Assembly: GCF_003315795.1 (NCBI RefSeq) | Contig: NZ_QMEY01000004.1 | Span: 248,001 to 312,000 of the forward strand | DNA from: Spongiactinospora rosea | Lineage (GTDB): Bacteria > Actinomycetota > Actinomycetes > Streptosporangiales > Streptosporangiaceae | Reading direction: 5' to 3' | DNA: 64,000 nucleotides | In this document: one piece after another, positions 40,707-49,149 of the stretch | Layout of the letters: each line of letters starts with the position of its first letter | Position numbering within the stretch: the stretch's first letter is position 1 | Program-made: the position numbers and the translations under genes | Notes under the pieces: generated by a model | Told to the model about the DNA's origin: nothing | The model's database searches: none | Seen by the model: only the letters and a program-made list of their open reading frames with translations

Positions 40707-40822
40707 ATTGTGGGCTCGATGCGGAAAACCTCGATCCGGCTTATGCTTGCGCCCCCGGACAGCCGTCCGCGCCGGGGGTACGATGCGCAGGCAGGTGTCA
40801 GCTACCCCCCGGTGAGGCGGCC

Positions 40823-42961
40823 ATGGCAGCCCCAGCAGGATGGCGGCGAGAGGGCAATCTGCCCGCGGAGCTCACCAGCTTCGTCGGGCGGACCCGGCTG
40901 CTGACCACCCTCAAACGCCACCTTCAGGAGTCACGGCTGGTAACCGTGACCGGCATCGGCGGTGTGGGAAAGTCCCGTACCGCGCTCCGGCTCGCCCATC
41001 AGGTGCGGGCCGACTACGCCGACGGCGTGTGGTTCGCCGACCTCGCCCGCCTCCAGGACGCCGGGATGGTCGAGCACACCATCTCCGCGGCGCTGGGCAT
41101 CGCCGACCAGTCGGCGCGGCCCGACCGCCTGACCGAGTGGGTCGGCGCGCGGGACATGCTGCTGATCATCGACACCTGCGAGCACCTGATCGAGTCGTGC
41201 GCCACGCTGGTCCTCCAGCTCCTGCACCAGGCCCCGAAGCTGAAGATCCTGGCCACCAGCCGCCAGTCGCTCCAGGTCCCGGGCGAGCAGGTGCTGCCCA
41301 TCCCGCCGCTCGCCGTACCGGGCGACGACCCCGGCGAAGATCCTTACGGCAACGAGTCCGTCGAGCTGTTCGCGGCGCGGGCGGGGGCCGTGGTCCCCGA
41401 CTTCGCCCTCGACGAGCACAACATCGGCCCGGTGGCCGAGCTGTGCCGCAGGCTGGACGGCATCCCGCTGGCGATCGAGCTGGCGGCGGTCCGGCTGCGC
41501 GCCCTGTCGGTCCAGCAGATCCTCTCGCTGCTGACCGACCGGTTCAGCCTGCTGGCCGGGGCCAGCCGTACGGCCCTGCCCCGGCACCAGACGCTGCGCG
41601 CGGCCATCGGCTGGAGCCACGAGATCTGTGAGCCCGCCGAGCGGCTGCTGTGGGCCAGGCTGTCGATCTTCGCGGGCGACTTCGAGCTGGACGCGGCCAG
41701 GTCCGTCTGTCACGAGCCCGGCAGCCTGCCGGAGGAGCGGATCACCGACCTGGTCACCGGGCTGGTGGAGAAGTCCATCCTGCTGATGGACCAGCACGGC
41801 AAGGGCGTGCGCTACCGGCTGATCGACACCCTGCGCGACTACGGCGAGGAGTGGCTGGACAAGCTCGGCCAGACCGACGAGATGCGCGCCAGGCACCGCG
41901 ACTACTACCTCAAGCTGGCCAAGACCGGCGAGCACGCCTGGTCGGGCAGGCGGCAGGTCTCCTGGTTCATCCGGATGCGCCAGGAGCACGACAACGTCCG
42001 CGCCGCGCTCGAACACTGCCTCAACCACGACGAGCACAAGAAGATCGCGCTGGAGCTGCTCAGTGCGCTGTGGTTCCTGTGGGTGGCCTGCGGGCTGGCC
42101 AGGGAGGGCCGTCTCTACCTCGAACGCGCGCTGGCCGCCAACCCCGAGCCGAGCAAGGAGCGGTGCAAGGCCCTGTGGGTGCTGTCCTATCTGTGCAGCG
42201 CGCAGGGCGACATCGACGCGGCCCAGCTCTGGGCCGAGCAGTGCAGCACCGAGGCGGTGATCGTCGGCGACTCCGCCTCGGTCATCCTGGCCACCAAGAT
42301 GCAGGGCACCGCCGCCTCGCTCAGGGGCGACCTGAAGAAGGCGACCGCGCTGCTCGGCGTGGCCATCGAGTTCAACCGGGCGGGCTCGGAGCTCAATCCC
42401 GGCCTGCTCCCGGCGATCCTGGAGCTGGCCTACGTCCTGATCGCCCAGAACGAGCCGGTGGAGGCCGAGGCGCTGCTCGCCGACCTGCGGCACACCTGCG
42501 AACAGCGCGGTGAGCTCTGGCTGCGCTCCTACGCGCACTGGGCCACCTCGCTGGCGCAGCGGGCCGGTGGCCGGGCCGAGGAGGCGCTGTCCAACGTCCG
42601 CGAGGCGCTGCGGATCAAGGCGCACTTCCACGACGTGCTCGGGGCCATGATGTGCCTGGAGGCGATGGCCAGCATCGCCGCCGACTCGGGCCAGGCCGTC
42701 CGCGCGGCCCGTCTGCTGGGAGCGGCGGAGACCAACTGGCCGCTGTTCGGGCTGCCGCTGCTGGGCTCGCCCTTCTTCGGCGGCGAGCACGAGCAGAGCG
42801 TCAAGGAGTGCAAGAAGCTCATCGGCGAGGCCGCCTATGAGGAGCACTTCCGCCAGGGGGCGCGGCTCAACATGGACGAGGCCATCGACTACGCGCTCGA
42901 CGAAGATCCGGGGGCTCGGCCGCAGGCAGGGCCGAACACACCGCCCGACCTCGGTCTCTGA
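40823..42961 (+). CDS. STAND (NB-ARC) ATPase with TPR region, LuxR/AfsR-like without DNA-binding domain
   Basis: A 712-residue signal-transduction ATPase. It starts with LPAELTSFVGR, the usual entry to the NB-ARC domain of AfsR/LuxR-type regulators, then GIGGVGKSRTAL (P-loop, about 45-56), LLIIDTCEHL (Walker B) and LPRHQTLRAAIGWS. TPR-like helices fill the C-terminal 350 residues. The protein ends DPGARPQAG without the LuxR helix-turn-helix seen in many relatives, and there is no N-terminal SARP domain either. It may therefore act by protein contact. GGTGAGG precedes the ATG at 40823. The frame is open further upstream, but that sequence does not look conserved. Confidence 0.88.
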   Translation: MAAPAGWRREGNLPAELTSFVGRTRLLTTLKRHLQESRLVTVTGIGGVGKSRTALRLAHQVRADYADGVWFADLARLQDAGMVEHTISAALGIADQSARPDRLTEWVGARDMLLIIDTCEHLIESCATLVLQLLHQAPKLKILATSRQSLQVPGEQVLPIPPLAVPGDDPGEDPYGNESVELFAARAGAVVPDFALDEHNIGPVAELCRRLDGIPLAIELAAVRLRALSVQQILSLLTDRFSLLAGASRTALPRHQTLRAAIGWSHEICEPAERLLWARLSIFAGDFELDAARSVCHEPGSLPEERITDLVTGLVEKSILLMDQHGKGVRYRLIDTLRDYGEEWLDKLGQTDEMRARHRDYYLKLAKTGEHAWSGRRQVSWFIRMRQEHDNVRAALEHCLNHDEHKKIALELLSALWFLWVACGLAREGRLYLERALAANPEPSKERCKALWVLSYLCSAQGDIDAAQLWAEQCSTEAVIVGDSASVILATKMQGTAASLRGDLKKATALLGVAIEFNRAGSELNPGLLPAILELAYVLIAQNEPVEAEALLADLRHTCEQRGELWLRSYAHWATSLAQRAGGRAEEALSNVREALRIKAHFHDVLGAMMCLEAMASIAADSGQAVRAARLLGAAETNWPLFGLPLLGSPFFGGEHEQSVKECKKLIGEAAYEEHFRQGARLNMDEAIDYALDEDPGARPQAGPNTPPDLGL

Positions 42962-42980
42962 GCGGCGGGGCCACCCGCTC
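42960..42980 (+). terminator. possible hairpin at the end of the STAND gene
   Basis: GAGCGG (42960-42965) pairs with CCGCTC (42975-42980) around 9 bases. It starts at the stop codon of the STAND gene. There is no T tract. Confidence 0.35.
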
Positions 42981-43597
42981 CGAGCGAGCGCTTGGAATGG
43001 GCGGCCCGGCCATATTCGTTTCGCCCGGAGGCGGCGCGCGAGAGCGCTTTCCAGGAAAGCCGCCGGTCGCGGGTTCTGACGGGCGGGCGGGGCGGGGAAA
43101 TCGCCGGCGTTTTTGTCAGGACTTCTTTTCGCCGCCCGCCGGACGGAGACAAGGCCGTGGCGGCGCGGGCCGGGCCGAGGTGCCCGCCGCCATCGCGGAC
43201 GAGGGTCCGGCGGCCCCGGCGGGCGGCACCCTCCTACTATACCCATAAATCCGATCGAGATAGTATGAAATCCGGCCGGACCGGCGATCCGGAGGCGATG
43301 AGGCGGACCTTGGCGGGAGGGGTTGCTAGAGCGGGGCGGCCGGGTCAGCGTGGAGGAACCGAGAGCATCTGGGCAGGTAGGGGTGGAAATGGTGGAGGTT
43401 TGGGATGGTTAGGAGGGACTTGGCGGGAGCGACCTCCCATCCGAAATTCCGGGCTTTCTGACATAAGACACAGAAGCCACTAGATCATGATCAATCATGA
43501 TTGGCCCGCCCCTACGGGGGGTATAGCCGCCTCCATCGTTTGCGGCCTATGGTGCTTAATGCTCCTTTCGCGACAGAACGGCTGTATGGAGGTATGT
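42962..43597. other. 636-base intergenic region upstream of the terpene synthase
   Basis: No gene is supported. TACTAT (43235-43240) and ATAGTA (43260-43265) form a loose inverted repeat. The plus strand from 43300 to 43440 is strongly G-rich with runs of three or more G. ATCATGAT occurs twice, at 43484-43491 and 43494-43501, two bases apart. The size of the region and its local AT-rich pockets suggest complex control of the terpene gene. Confidence 0.5.
43484..43501. promoter_or_regulatory. paired ATCATGAT palindromes
   Basis: Two identical 8-bp palindromes are separated by CA, about 100 bases before the terpene synthase start. The sequence is AT-rich against a GC-rich background, which favours a protein-binding site. 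Confidence 0.45.
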
Positions 43598-44605
43598 GTG
43601 GATAGCGTGGTACTGCCTGACTTGTGCGTACCGTTTCCGTCGCGTATCAATCCGTTCGAGGCCGAGGCGGCCGAGCACACCACTCGATGGGCCGCCCGGC
43701 TGGGTCTCATCTCCGGCGGGGCGGAGGCCGACCGGTTCGCCGGCGAGTCCTACGCCCGGCTGGTGGCCCGGTTGTATCCAGAGGCATCGCTGCCCGACCT
43801 GGCACTGGCCGCCGACCTCAACAGCTGGTTCCACGTCTTCGACGACCAGTTCGAGCTGGCGGACGTGGGCAGGGACCCCCGGCTGGCCCGGCGGCTGGCC
43901 GAGCGGGCCGAGGCCCTGTTGCGCGGCGAGCCGCCCGGGCCCTCGGCGGGTCCGGTGCTGCGGGGCCTGGCCGACCTGGGCGCGCGGATGCGGGTCAGGG
44001 CCGGTGAGGTGTGGTGGCAGCGGTTCTCCGCCGATCTGGGGCAGTGCCTGGACGCGGCGATGTGGGAGGTGGACAACCGGGCGACGGGGAAGGTGCCGGA
44101 CCCGGAGACCTACGTGGACCGCAAGCTGGACATCGCCTACGTCCCGCCGTCCTTCGACCTCATCGAGCTGGTCGAGCACTTCGAGGTGCCGATGGCCATC
44201 CGCCACTCCCCCGAGTACACCACGCTGCGGCACGAGGCCGGGCACGTCGTGGTCTGCACCAACGACGTGATCGGCCTGCGCAGGGAACTGCTCCAGGGCG
44301 AGTTCCACAACCTGGTCATCGTGCTGTGGAAGGCCAACGGCGGGTCCTTGCAGGAGGCCGTGGACCAGGTGGAGCACACCGTCCGCGAGCGGATCGGCCG
44401 CTTCCTCGCGGCCAAGGACGCCCTGGAGCGCCGGCTCGACGCGCTGCGCGCCAACGAGCAGGTGCGCGTCGCCACCCGGAGATGCGTGACCGGGCTGGAG
44501 GACTGGATGCGCGGCTACCTGGACTGGGCGCTGGAGACGCGGAGGTTCACCGACACCGTGCTGCCCGGCGAGGTGGGCAGCTTCCACCGCGAGCTCATCG
44601 ACTGA
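43598..44605 (+). CDS. class I terpene synthase
   Basis: A 335-residue bacterial terpene cyclase, the usual single-domain length. The aspartate-rich motif is DDQFE at 82-86. The second metal motif is NDVIGLRRE at 222-230, matching NDxxSxxxE except that the Ser is Gly226. A C-terminal WMRGYLDWALETRRF corresponds to the segment ending in the RY pair, here RF. It should ionise a prenyl diphosphate (geranyl or farnesyl) with Mg2+ and cyclise it; the product cannot be predicted. The GTG at 43598 follows GGAGGT by four bases, and the longer open frame from 43487 lacks such a site. No prenyltransferase or P450 is adjacent. Confidence 0.9.
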   Translation: MDSVVLPDLCVPFPSRINPFEAEAAEHTTRWAARLGLISGGAEADRFAGESYARLVARLYPEASLPDLALAADLNSWFHVFDDQFELADVGRDPRLARRLAERAEALLRGEPPGPSAGPVLRGLADLGARMRVRAGEVWWQRFSADLGQCLDAAMWEVDNRATGKVPDPETYVDRKLDIAYVPPSFDLIELVEHFEVPMAIRHSPEYTTLRHEAGHVVVCTNDVIGLRRELLQGEFHNLVIVLWKANGGSLQEAVDQVEHTVRERIGRFLAAKDALERRLDALRANEQVRVATRRCVTGLEDWMRGYLDWALETRRFTDTVLPGEVGSFHRELID

Positions 44606-44996
44606 ACCAGCGCAGGAACTCCTCGTTGCCGAACATCCGCGCGGTGTCGACCGCGGACGGCGTGCCCTGGCCGGGATCGGCCCCCGCGTCCAGGAGCGCC
44701 CGCACCACCTCGGGTTCCTTCTTGAACACCGCGCCCGCCAGCGGCGTCTGGCCCCGGTCGTTGGCCCGGCCGGGGTCGGCGCCGCGCTCCGCGAGCGCCC
44801 GGACCGTGGCCGCGTGACCGTGGTAGGCGGCCAGCATCAGCAGGGTGTCACCTTTTTCGTTGGTGAGATTGGCGGGCAGCCCGGCATCGACGTAGGCCGC
44901 CAGGGTGTCGGTGTCGCCTGCTCTGGCCAGGTCGAACATCCGGGTGGCGAACTCCTGGACCTCTTCGCTCGGCTGATCTGACTCCATGTCGGCCAT
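44595..44996 (-). CDS. ankyrin-repeat protein
   Basis: A 133-residue protein made almost wholly of about three ankyrin repeats. KGDTLLMLAAYHGHAATVRALAERGADP is the clearest, followed by RGQTPLAGAVFKKEPEVVRALLDAGADP and a degenerate SAVDTARMFG. Ankyrin repeats mediate protein contacts; the partner is unknown. The ATG at 44996 or the one three codons later may be used. The 3' end overlaps the convergent terpene synthase by 11 bases. It is divergent from the PAC2 gene. Confidence 0.9.
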   Translation of the reverse strand: MADMESDQPSEEVQEFATRMFDLARAGDTDTLAAYVDAGLPANLTNEKGDTLLMLAAYHGHAATVRALAERGADPGRANDRGQTPLAGAVFKKEPEVVRALLDAGADPGQGTPSAVDTARMFGNEEFLRWFSR

Positions 44997-45082
44997 TGTG
45001 CACCGGTAATGTGCGCACGGCGGAATCAGCGGTGCGCGGCGTAGGTTTGAGTGGGACAGGACTCACGAAAGGGTGGGGGAAC

Positions 45083-45988
45083 GTGTTCGACCCGACGGAT
45101 CTTTATCGGCTCGGCGATGACCTGCCGGAGCTGACCGATCCGGTGCTGCTCTACCACTTCGACGGGTTCGTCGACGCCGGGGGGGCGGGCAGGCTCGCGT
45201 TCGGCCACCTGCTCGACGAGCTGGAGCACCGGACCGTGGCGACGTTCGACGTCGATCGGCTGCTCGACTACCGGTCACGCCGCCCGATCATGACCTTCGA
45301 CACCGACAGGTGGGTAGAGGCGGAGACGCCACGGCTCGCCGTGCACCTCGCGCACGACACCACCGGCACGCCGTTCCTGGTGATGACCGGCCCGGAGCCG
45401 GACCGCGAGTGGGAGCTGTTCATCACGGCGGTCGGGCAGGTCGCCGCCCGGCTGGGCGTGAGCAAGATGATCACCGCGCACGGCATCCCGATGGCCATCC
45501 CGCACACCCGGCCGCTCGGGCTGACCGCGCACGCCAGCCGACCGGAGCTGATCGGCCCGCAGAGCACGTCCTTCGGGCGGGTCCAGGTGCCGGGGAGCGT
45601 GGCGGGGCTGCTGGAGTTCCGGCTGGGCGAGCAGGGGCGCGACATGGTGGGCTACGCCGTGCACGTGCCGCACTACCTGGCGCAGGCCGAGTTCCCGCAG
45701 GCCGCGCTGGCCGCACTCGACGCCGTCACCCGGAGCACCGGCCTGGTGTTCCCGCTCGACGGCCTGCGCTCCGCGGCGGAGAAGACCACCGCCGAGATCG
45801 AGGAGCAGATCCAGGGCTCGGCCGAGCTGTCCACCGCGATCACCGGGCTGGAGCAGCAGTACGACGCCTTCGCCGCCGGTTCGGCAGGCCAGAACCTGAT
45901 GGCCGAGAGCACCCCCATGCCGACGGGTGATGAGCTGGCCGCGCAGTTCGAGCGGTTCCTGGCCGAGCGGGACGAGACCGAGAGCTGA
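45083..45988 (+). CDS. PAC2-family (proteasome assembly chaperone-like) protein
   Basis: A 301-residue protein of the PAC2 superfamily, widespread in actinobacteria that carry a proteasome. Typical segments are LLYHFDGFVDAGGAGRLAF, FLVMTGPEPDREWELF, KMITAHGIPMAIPHTRP and YAVHVPHYLAQAEFP. The C-terminal 60 residues are Glu/Gln-rich and helical. Its exact function in bacteria is not established, though a link to proteasome assembly or substrate handling is suspected from eukaryotic relatives. The GTG at 45083 follows AAGGGTGGGGG. The gene stands alone between the ankyrin and oxidoreductase genes. Confidence 0.9.
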   Translation: MFDPTDLYRLGDDLPELTDPVLLYHFDGFVDAGGAGRLAFGHLLDELEHRTVATFDVDRLLDYRSRRPIMTFDTDRWVEAETPRLAVHLAHDTTGTPFLVMTGPEPDREWELFITAVGQVAARLGVSKMITAHGIPMAIPHTRPLGLTAHASRPELIGPQSTSFGRVQVPGSVAGLLEFRLGEQGRDMVGYAVHVPHYLAQAEFPQAALAALDAVTRSTGLVFPLDGLRSAAEKTTAEIEEQIQGSAELSTAITGLEQQYDAFAAGSAGQNLMAESTPMPTGDELAAQFERFLAERDETES

Positions 45989-46026
45989 TCGCCGAGGTCA
46001 GCCGCATGATCCTCTAGGGTGGAGGG

Positions 46027-47076
46027 ATGGGTTCTGAGGAGCTGCGGGCCGGTCTGATCGGCTACGGCACGGGGGGCGAGTTCTTCCACGCGCCGCTGGT
46101 CGCCGCCACGCCGGGCTTGCGCCTGGCGGCGGTGGTGACCCGCGACCCGGCCCGCGCCGCGCGGGTGCGCACGGCGCATCCCGGCACGCAGGTGGTGGAG
46201 ACGGCCGAGCGGCTGTGGCAGGAGTGCGACGTGGTGATCGTCGCCTCGCCCAACCGCACGCATGTGCCGCTGGCCACGCGGGCGCTGGAGGCCGGTCTGC
46301 CGGTGGTGGTGGACAAGCCGATCGCGGGCACGGCCCGCGACGCCGAAGGGCTGGTACGGCTGGCCGCCGAGCGCGGCCTTATGCTCACCGTCTTCCAGAA
46401 CCGCCGCTGGGACGGCGACTTCCTCACCTTGCGCGCGCTGGTGGAGTCGGGCGAGCTCGGCGAGGTGCGCCGATTGGAGTCGCGCTTCGAGCGGTGGCGG
46501 CCGGTGCCCAAGGGCGGCTGGCGCGAGGCGGGCGGCCCCGGCGAGTACGGCGGGCTGCTCTACGACCTCGGCAGCCACCTGGTGGACCAGGCGCTGCGGC
46601 TGCTCGGCCCGGCCGTCGAGGTCTACGCCGAGTCCGACGTACGCCGCGAGGGCGTCGCGGGCGACGACGACACCTTCATCGCGCTCACCCACGCGGGCGG
46701 CGCGCGTTCCCACCTGTGGGTCAGCGCCGTCGCCCCGCACCTGGGCCCCCGGCTGCGGGTGCTCGGTTCGCGGGCCGCCTATGTGAAAGAGGGCCTGGAC
46801 GTGCAGGAGGAGCGGCTGCGCGCCGGGGCGCGGCCGGACGAGCCGGGGTTCGGCGACGAGCCGCCCGAGCGGTGGGGCGTGGTCCGCGCGGGCGGCGACA
46901 GCCGCAGGGTGCCCACCCTGCCGGGGGCCTATCTCGACTTCTACCGGGGTGTGGCGGCGAGCCTGCGGGAGGGTGCGCCCCCTCCGGTCGATCCCGCCGG
47001 CGCGGTGGCCACGCTGACCGTGCTGGAGGCCGCCAGGGAGTCGGCGGCCGGCCGGACCGTGATCAGGCCCGGCTGA
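46027..47076 (+). CDS. Gfo/Idh/MocA-family NAD(P)-dependent oxidoreductase
   Basis: A 349-residue two-domain dehydrogenase. The Rossmann motif near the N terminus is LIGYGTGGEFFHAPL. VVIVASPNRTHVPLATRALEAGLPVVVDKPIA is the family hallmark with the catalytic-region DKP. The second domain has EYGGLLYDLGSHLVDQAL, where DLGSH supplies the substrate-binding His. It probably oxidises a sugar, inositol or related polyol; the substrate is not readable. GGAGGG lies just before the ATG. It is 38 bases after the PAC2 gene and could be co-transcribed with it. A stem-loop region follows the stop. Confidence 0.92.
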   Translation: MGSEELRAGLIGYGTGGEFFHAPLVAATPGLRLAAVVTRDPARAARVRTAHPGTQVVETAERLWQECDVVIVASPNRTHVPLATRALEAGLPVVVDKPIAGTARDAEGLVRLAAERGLMLTVFQNRRWDGDFLTLRALVESGELGEVRRLESRFERWRPVPKGGWREAGGPGEYGGLLYDLGSHLVDQALRLLGPAVEVYAESDVRREGVAGDDDTFIALTHAGGARSHLWVSAVAPHLGPRLRVLGSRAAYVKEGLDVQEERLRAGARPDEPGFGDEPPERWGVVRAGGDSRRVPTLPGAYLDFYRGVAASLREGAPPPVDPAGAVATLTVLEAARESAAGRTVIRPG

Positions 47077-47107
47077 CCGGCAGGGTCAAAGCGAGGCACT
47101 GCCCCAC

Positions 47108-47160
47108 CGACTCACAGCGAGTCGCCGCCCTGCGGGCTCGGGCCGCTGAGGCGGCGGCTT
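47108..47160. terminator. hairpins between convergent genes
   Basis: CGACTC-ACAGC-GAGTCG at 47108-47124 is a perfect 6-bp hairpin. GCCGC and GCGGC around 47142-47156 form a second stem followed by GGCTTTA. They lie between the oxidoreductase stop and the phosphatase stop and probably end transcription in both directions. Confidence 0.45.
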
Positions 47161-47226
47161 TACCGCGGGTCCCGGCGGCGGGCGTCGAGCCCCCAGGGAA
47201 CGCCCGCGGTGGCCGGGCCGTGAGGA

Positions 47227-48033
47227 TCACAGAGGGTCGCGGAGGCGGGCGCGCAGGGCGCGGGTGTCCTCGCCGGTCCAGCCGTTGGCCGACAGCCAGC
47301 CGAGCGGCCCGCCGAAGCGGGCGTCGAGCCCGGCCAGGAACCGCTCGATGTACGGCGCCCGGGGCAGATGGTGGTCGATCGGGCGCTTGTCCAGATCCGC
47401 CCGGTAGGTCTCGCTGGTCCGCAGCCGGGCGATGACCTGGCGGATGCGGTCGCCGGTGGCCACGTAGTCCGCGACGATCGACTCCCGGGTGGCCCCGGCG
47501 ACGCTGAGGGCCAGCGCGCACACCACCCCGGTGCGGTCCTTCCCGGCCGCGCAGTGCACGATCGCGGCCCCGTCGGCGCGGGCCAGCACGCGCAGCGCGG
47601 CGATCACCGAGTCGGGGCGGTCGCGCAGGTAGGCGCCGTAGTAGCCGGAGACGCGCAGGACGGCGGGGTCGGTCTTCACGGGTTCGGCCGGTGAGGGCAG
47701 CACCCGGCCGGCGTCCACAGTGTCGGCGGCGACGTCGGTGTGGACGCCGCGCTCGGAGAACAGCGTGTGGTGGTGGATCGTCACCTCGGGCACCTCGGTC
47801 AGCGGCCCGGGGCCCTCCAGCGCCACCTCGGCGTGCGAGCGCAGGTCCACGACCTGCCGCAGCTTCAGCTCGCCGACCAGCAACGCGATGTCGCCGGTGG
47901 TCAGGCCCTGCAGGTTGTCGGAGCGCAGGACCCTTCCCGCGCGGATGGTCCCGCCGTCGGACGTGGGCAGTCCGCCGAGGTCGCGCACGTTGGCGGCGCC
48001 TTCAAGGTCGATCCAGAGCGTCACTGCGTCCAT
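47227..48033 (-). CDS. tyrosine-protein phosphatase (IphP/DSP-like)
   Basis: A 268-residue phosphatase of the tyrosine/dual-specificity type. The catalytic P-loop is CAAGKDRTG (Cys-x5-Arg), preceded by VHCAAG. The N terminus has the family signature NVRDLGGLPTSDG and LRSDNLQGLT, and VVDLRSHAEV lies upstream of the general-acid region. Such proteins remove phosphate from Tyr/Ser/Thr or from lipids; the substrate is unknown. GGGGGG directly precedes the ATG. CAGTA-GCTAT-TACTG at 48047-48061 lies just upstream and may be an operator in this divergent region. Confidence 0.92.
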   Translation of the reverse strand: MDAVTLWIDLEGAANVRDLGGLPTSDGGTIRAGRVLRSDNLQGLTTGDIALLVGELKLRQVVDLRSHAEVALEGPGPLTEVPEVTIHHHTLFSERGVHTDVAADTVDAGRVLPSPAEPVKTDPAVLRVSGYYGAYLRDRPDSVIAALRVLARADGAAIVHCAAGKDRTGVVCALALSVAGATRESIVADYVATGDRIRQVIARLRTSETYRADLDKRPIDHHLPRAPYIERFLAGLDARFGGPLGWLSANGWTGEDTRALRARLRDPL

Positions 48034-48159
48034 CCCCCCATAGGCTCAGTAGCTATTACTGTCATATATCGCCGCACATGGGTTAGGACAGGAGATGTCG
48101 CCCTTCCGCGGCGTACGCCGTGCGAGGGGATCGAGGAGAGCGGCGCGACGGGAGGGCCG

Positions 48160-49149
48160 GTGGACCCCGAGGCCAGGTACCGGCGAGTACAACAGGCACG
48201 TGCGCCACGCGCGGAGTTCGACCCCGCGCTCGACGGGCAGGTGCGGTGGCTGCTGCAGAGCGCCCCGATGGCGTTGCGCGCCGCCAGGGCGCAACGGGCC
48301 AGGAACGGCGCCCCGGCCCCGCACCCCGGCGAGGGCCCGAGCGGTTTACGCCGCACCGCCCAGGCGCGCGGCAGGCGCACGGCCGATTCCTTCCCGTTGT
48401 TCGCGCTGATCGGTTTCCTCATCCTGGTCGCCGGTCTGACCGACTTCCGCGGCCTGCTGGTCGCGCTCGCCGTCGCCGGGATGGTGGCGGCGGTCCGCTG
48501 GGCCGCCGGGGAGTCCGGCGGCAGGAGCGAGCGGCGGCGGGTGGCGCTCGCCATCGAGCACGGCGACCGGTACGTACTCCCGGAAGACCTCGACCGCGAC
48601 TGCGCCGACCTGCTGCGCCGCGCCCAGGAGGCGGCCGGCTCGGTGCTCGCCTCCGAGATCAACAGGTCGGGCCTGATCGACACCATCGACAACGCCGTGA
48701 CCCTCCCGGAGGAGACCTGGCAGATCGCCCGCAGGCTGGCCCGGATCTCCGCGGTGGCGGCCGAGCACCGCAGGATCGTGCCCAGGGACCTGCCCTACGA
48801 GGTGTCGCAGGCGTTCACGCCGTACGACGACGCGCTCGCGGCGGCGCTGTCCGCGCTGACGGCCCGGGTCCGCGCGCTGGAGGACTACGCGCTCCAGGTC
48901 TACCGCGCCGACCAGGTCTACCGGGCCTTCCAGCAACTTGAGGTACTGGCCGAACGCACCCCCGACTACCAGGACCTGCTCGCCGAGACGGTGTCCGCCC
49001 CGGAGGCCGCGCCGCGCGTCGAGCGGCTGGCCGACCAGGCCGCGCAGGTGCGCGAGACGTTCCGGCAGAGCGTCGCGGAGGTCAGAAGGGCGGGGGCCGG
49101 GCTGATCGGCGGCGGCCTCAGCGAGGATCCCGGGGATCTGCGACGCTGA
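48160..49149 (+). CDS. hypothetical membrane protein with helical C-terminal region
   Basis: I do not recognise a family. The 329-residue protein has a basic, Ala/Arg-rich N-terminal 75 residues, two adjacent membrane segments (FPLFALIGFLILVAG and GLLVALAVAGMVAAVRWAA, about residues 79-115), and a soluble helical C-terminal domain rich in Arg/Glu/Leu. In that domain EDYALQVYRADQVYRAF and ERLADQAAQVRETFRQSV suggest coiled coil. GGGAGGG precedes the GTG at 48160. The 3' end overlaps the convergent membrane-anchored STAND gene by 32 bases. A structural or regulatory membrane role is all that can be suggested. Confidence 0.8.
   Translation: MDPEARYRRVQQARAPRAEFDPALDGQVRWLLQSAPMALRAARAQRARNGAPAPHPGEGPSGLRRTAQARGRRTADSFPLFALIGFLILVAGLTDFRGLLVALAVAGMVAAVRWAAGESGGRSERRRVALAIEHGDRYVLPEDLDRDCADLLRRAQEAAGSVLASEINRSGLIDTIDNAVTLPEETWQIARRLARISAVAAEHRRIVPRDLPYEVSQAFTPYDDALAAALSALTARVRALEDYALQVYRADQVYRAFQQLEVLAERTPDYQDLLAETVSAPEAAPRVERLADQAAQVRETFRQSVAEVRRAGAGLIGGGLSEDPGDLRR

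Noticed and set aside
40628..40822. N-terminal extension of the STAND ATPase from 40628
   Set aside because: The extension overlaps the divergent gene and promoter elements, and lacks a ribosome site. The ATG at 40823 has one and begins just before the conserved FVGR.
43487..43597. N-terminal extension of the terpene synthase from the ATG at 43487
   Set aside because: GGAGGT at 43588-43593 sits inside that extension and fits the GTG at 43598. The extension would also cover the ATCATGAT palindromes.
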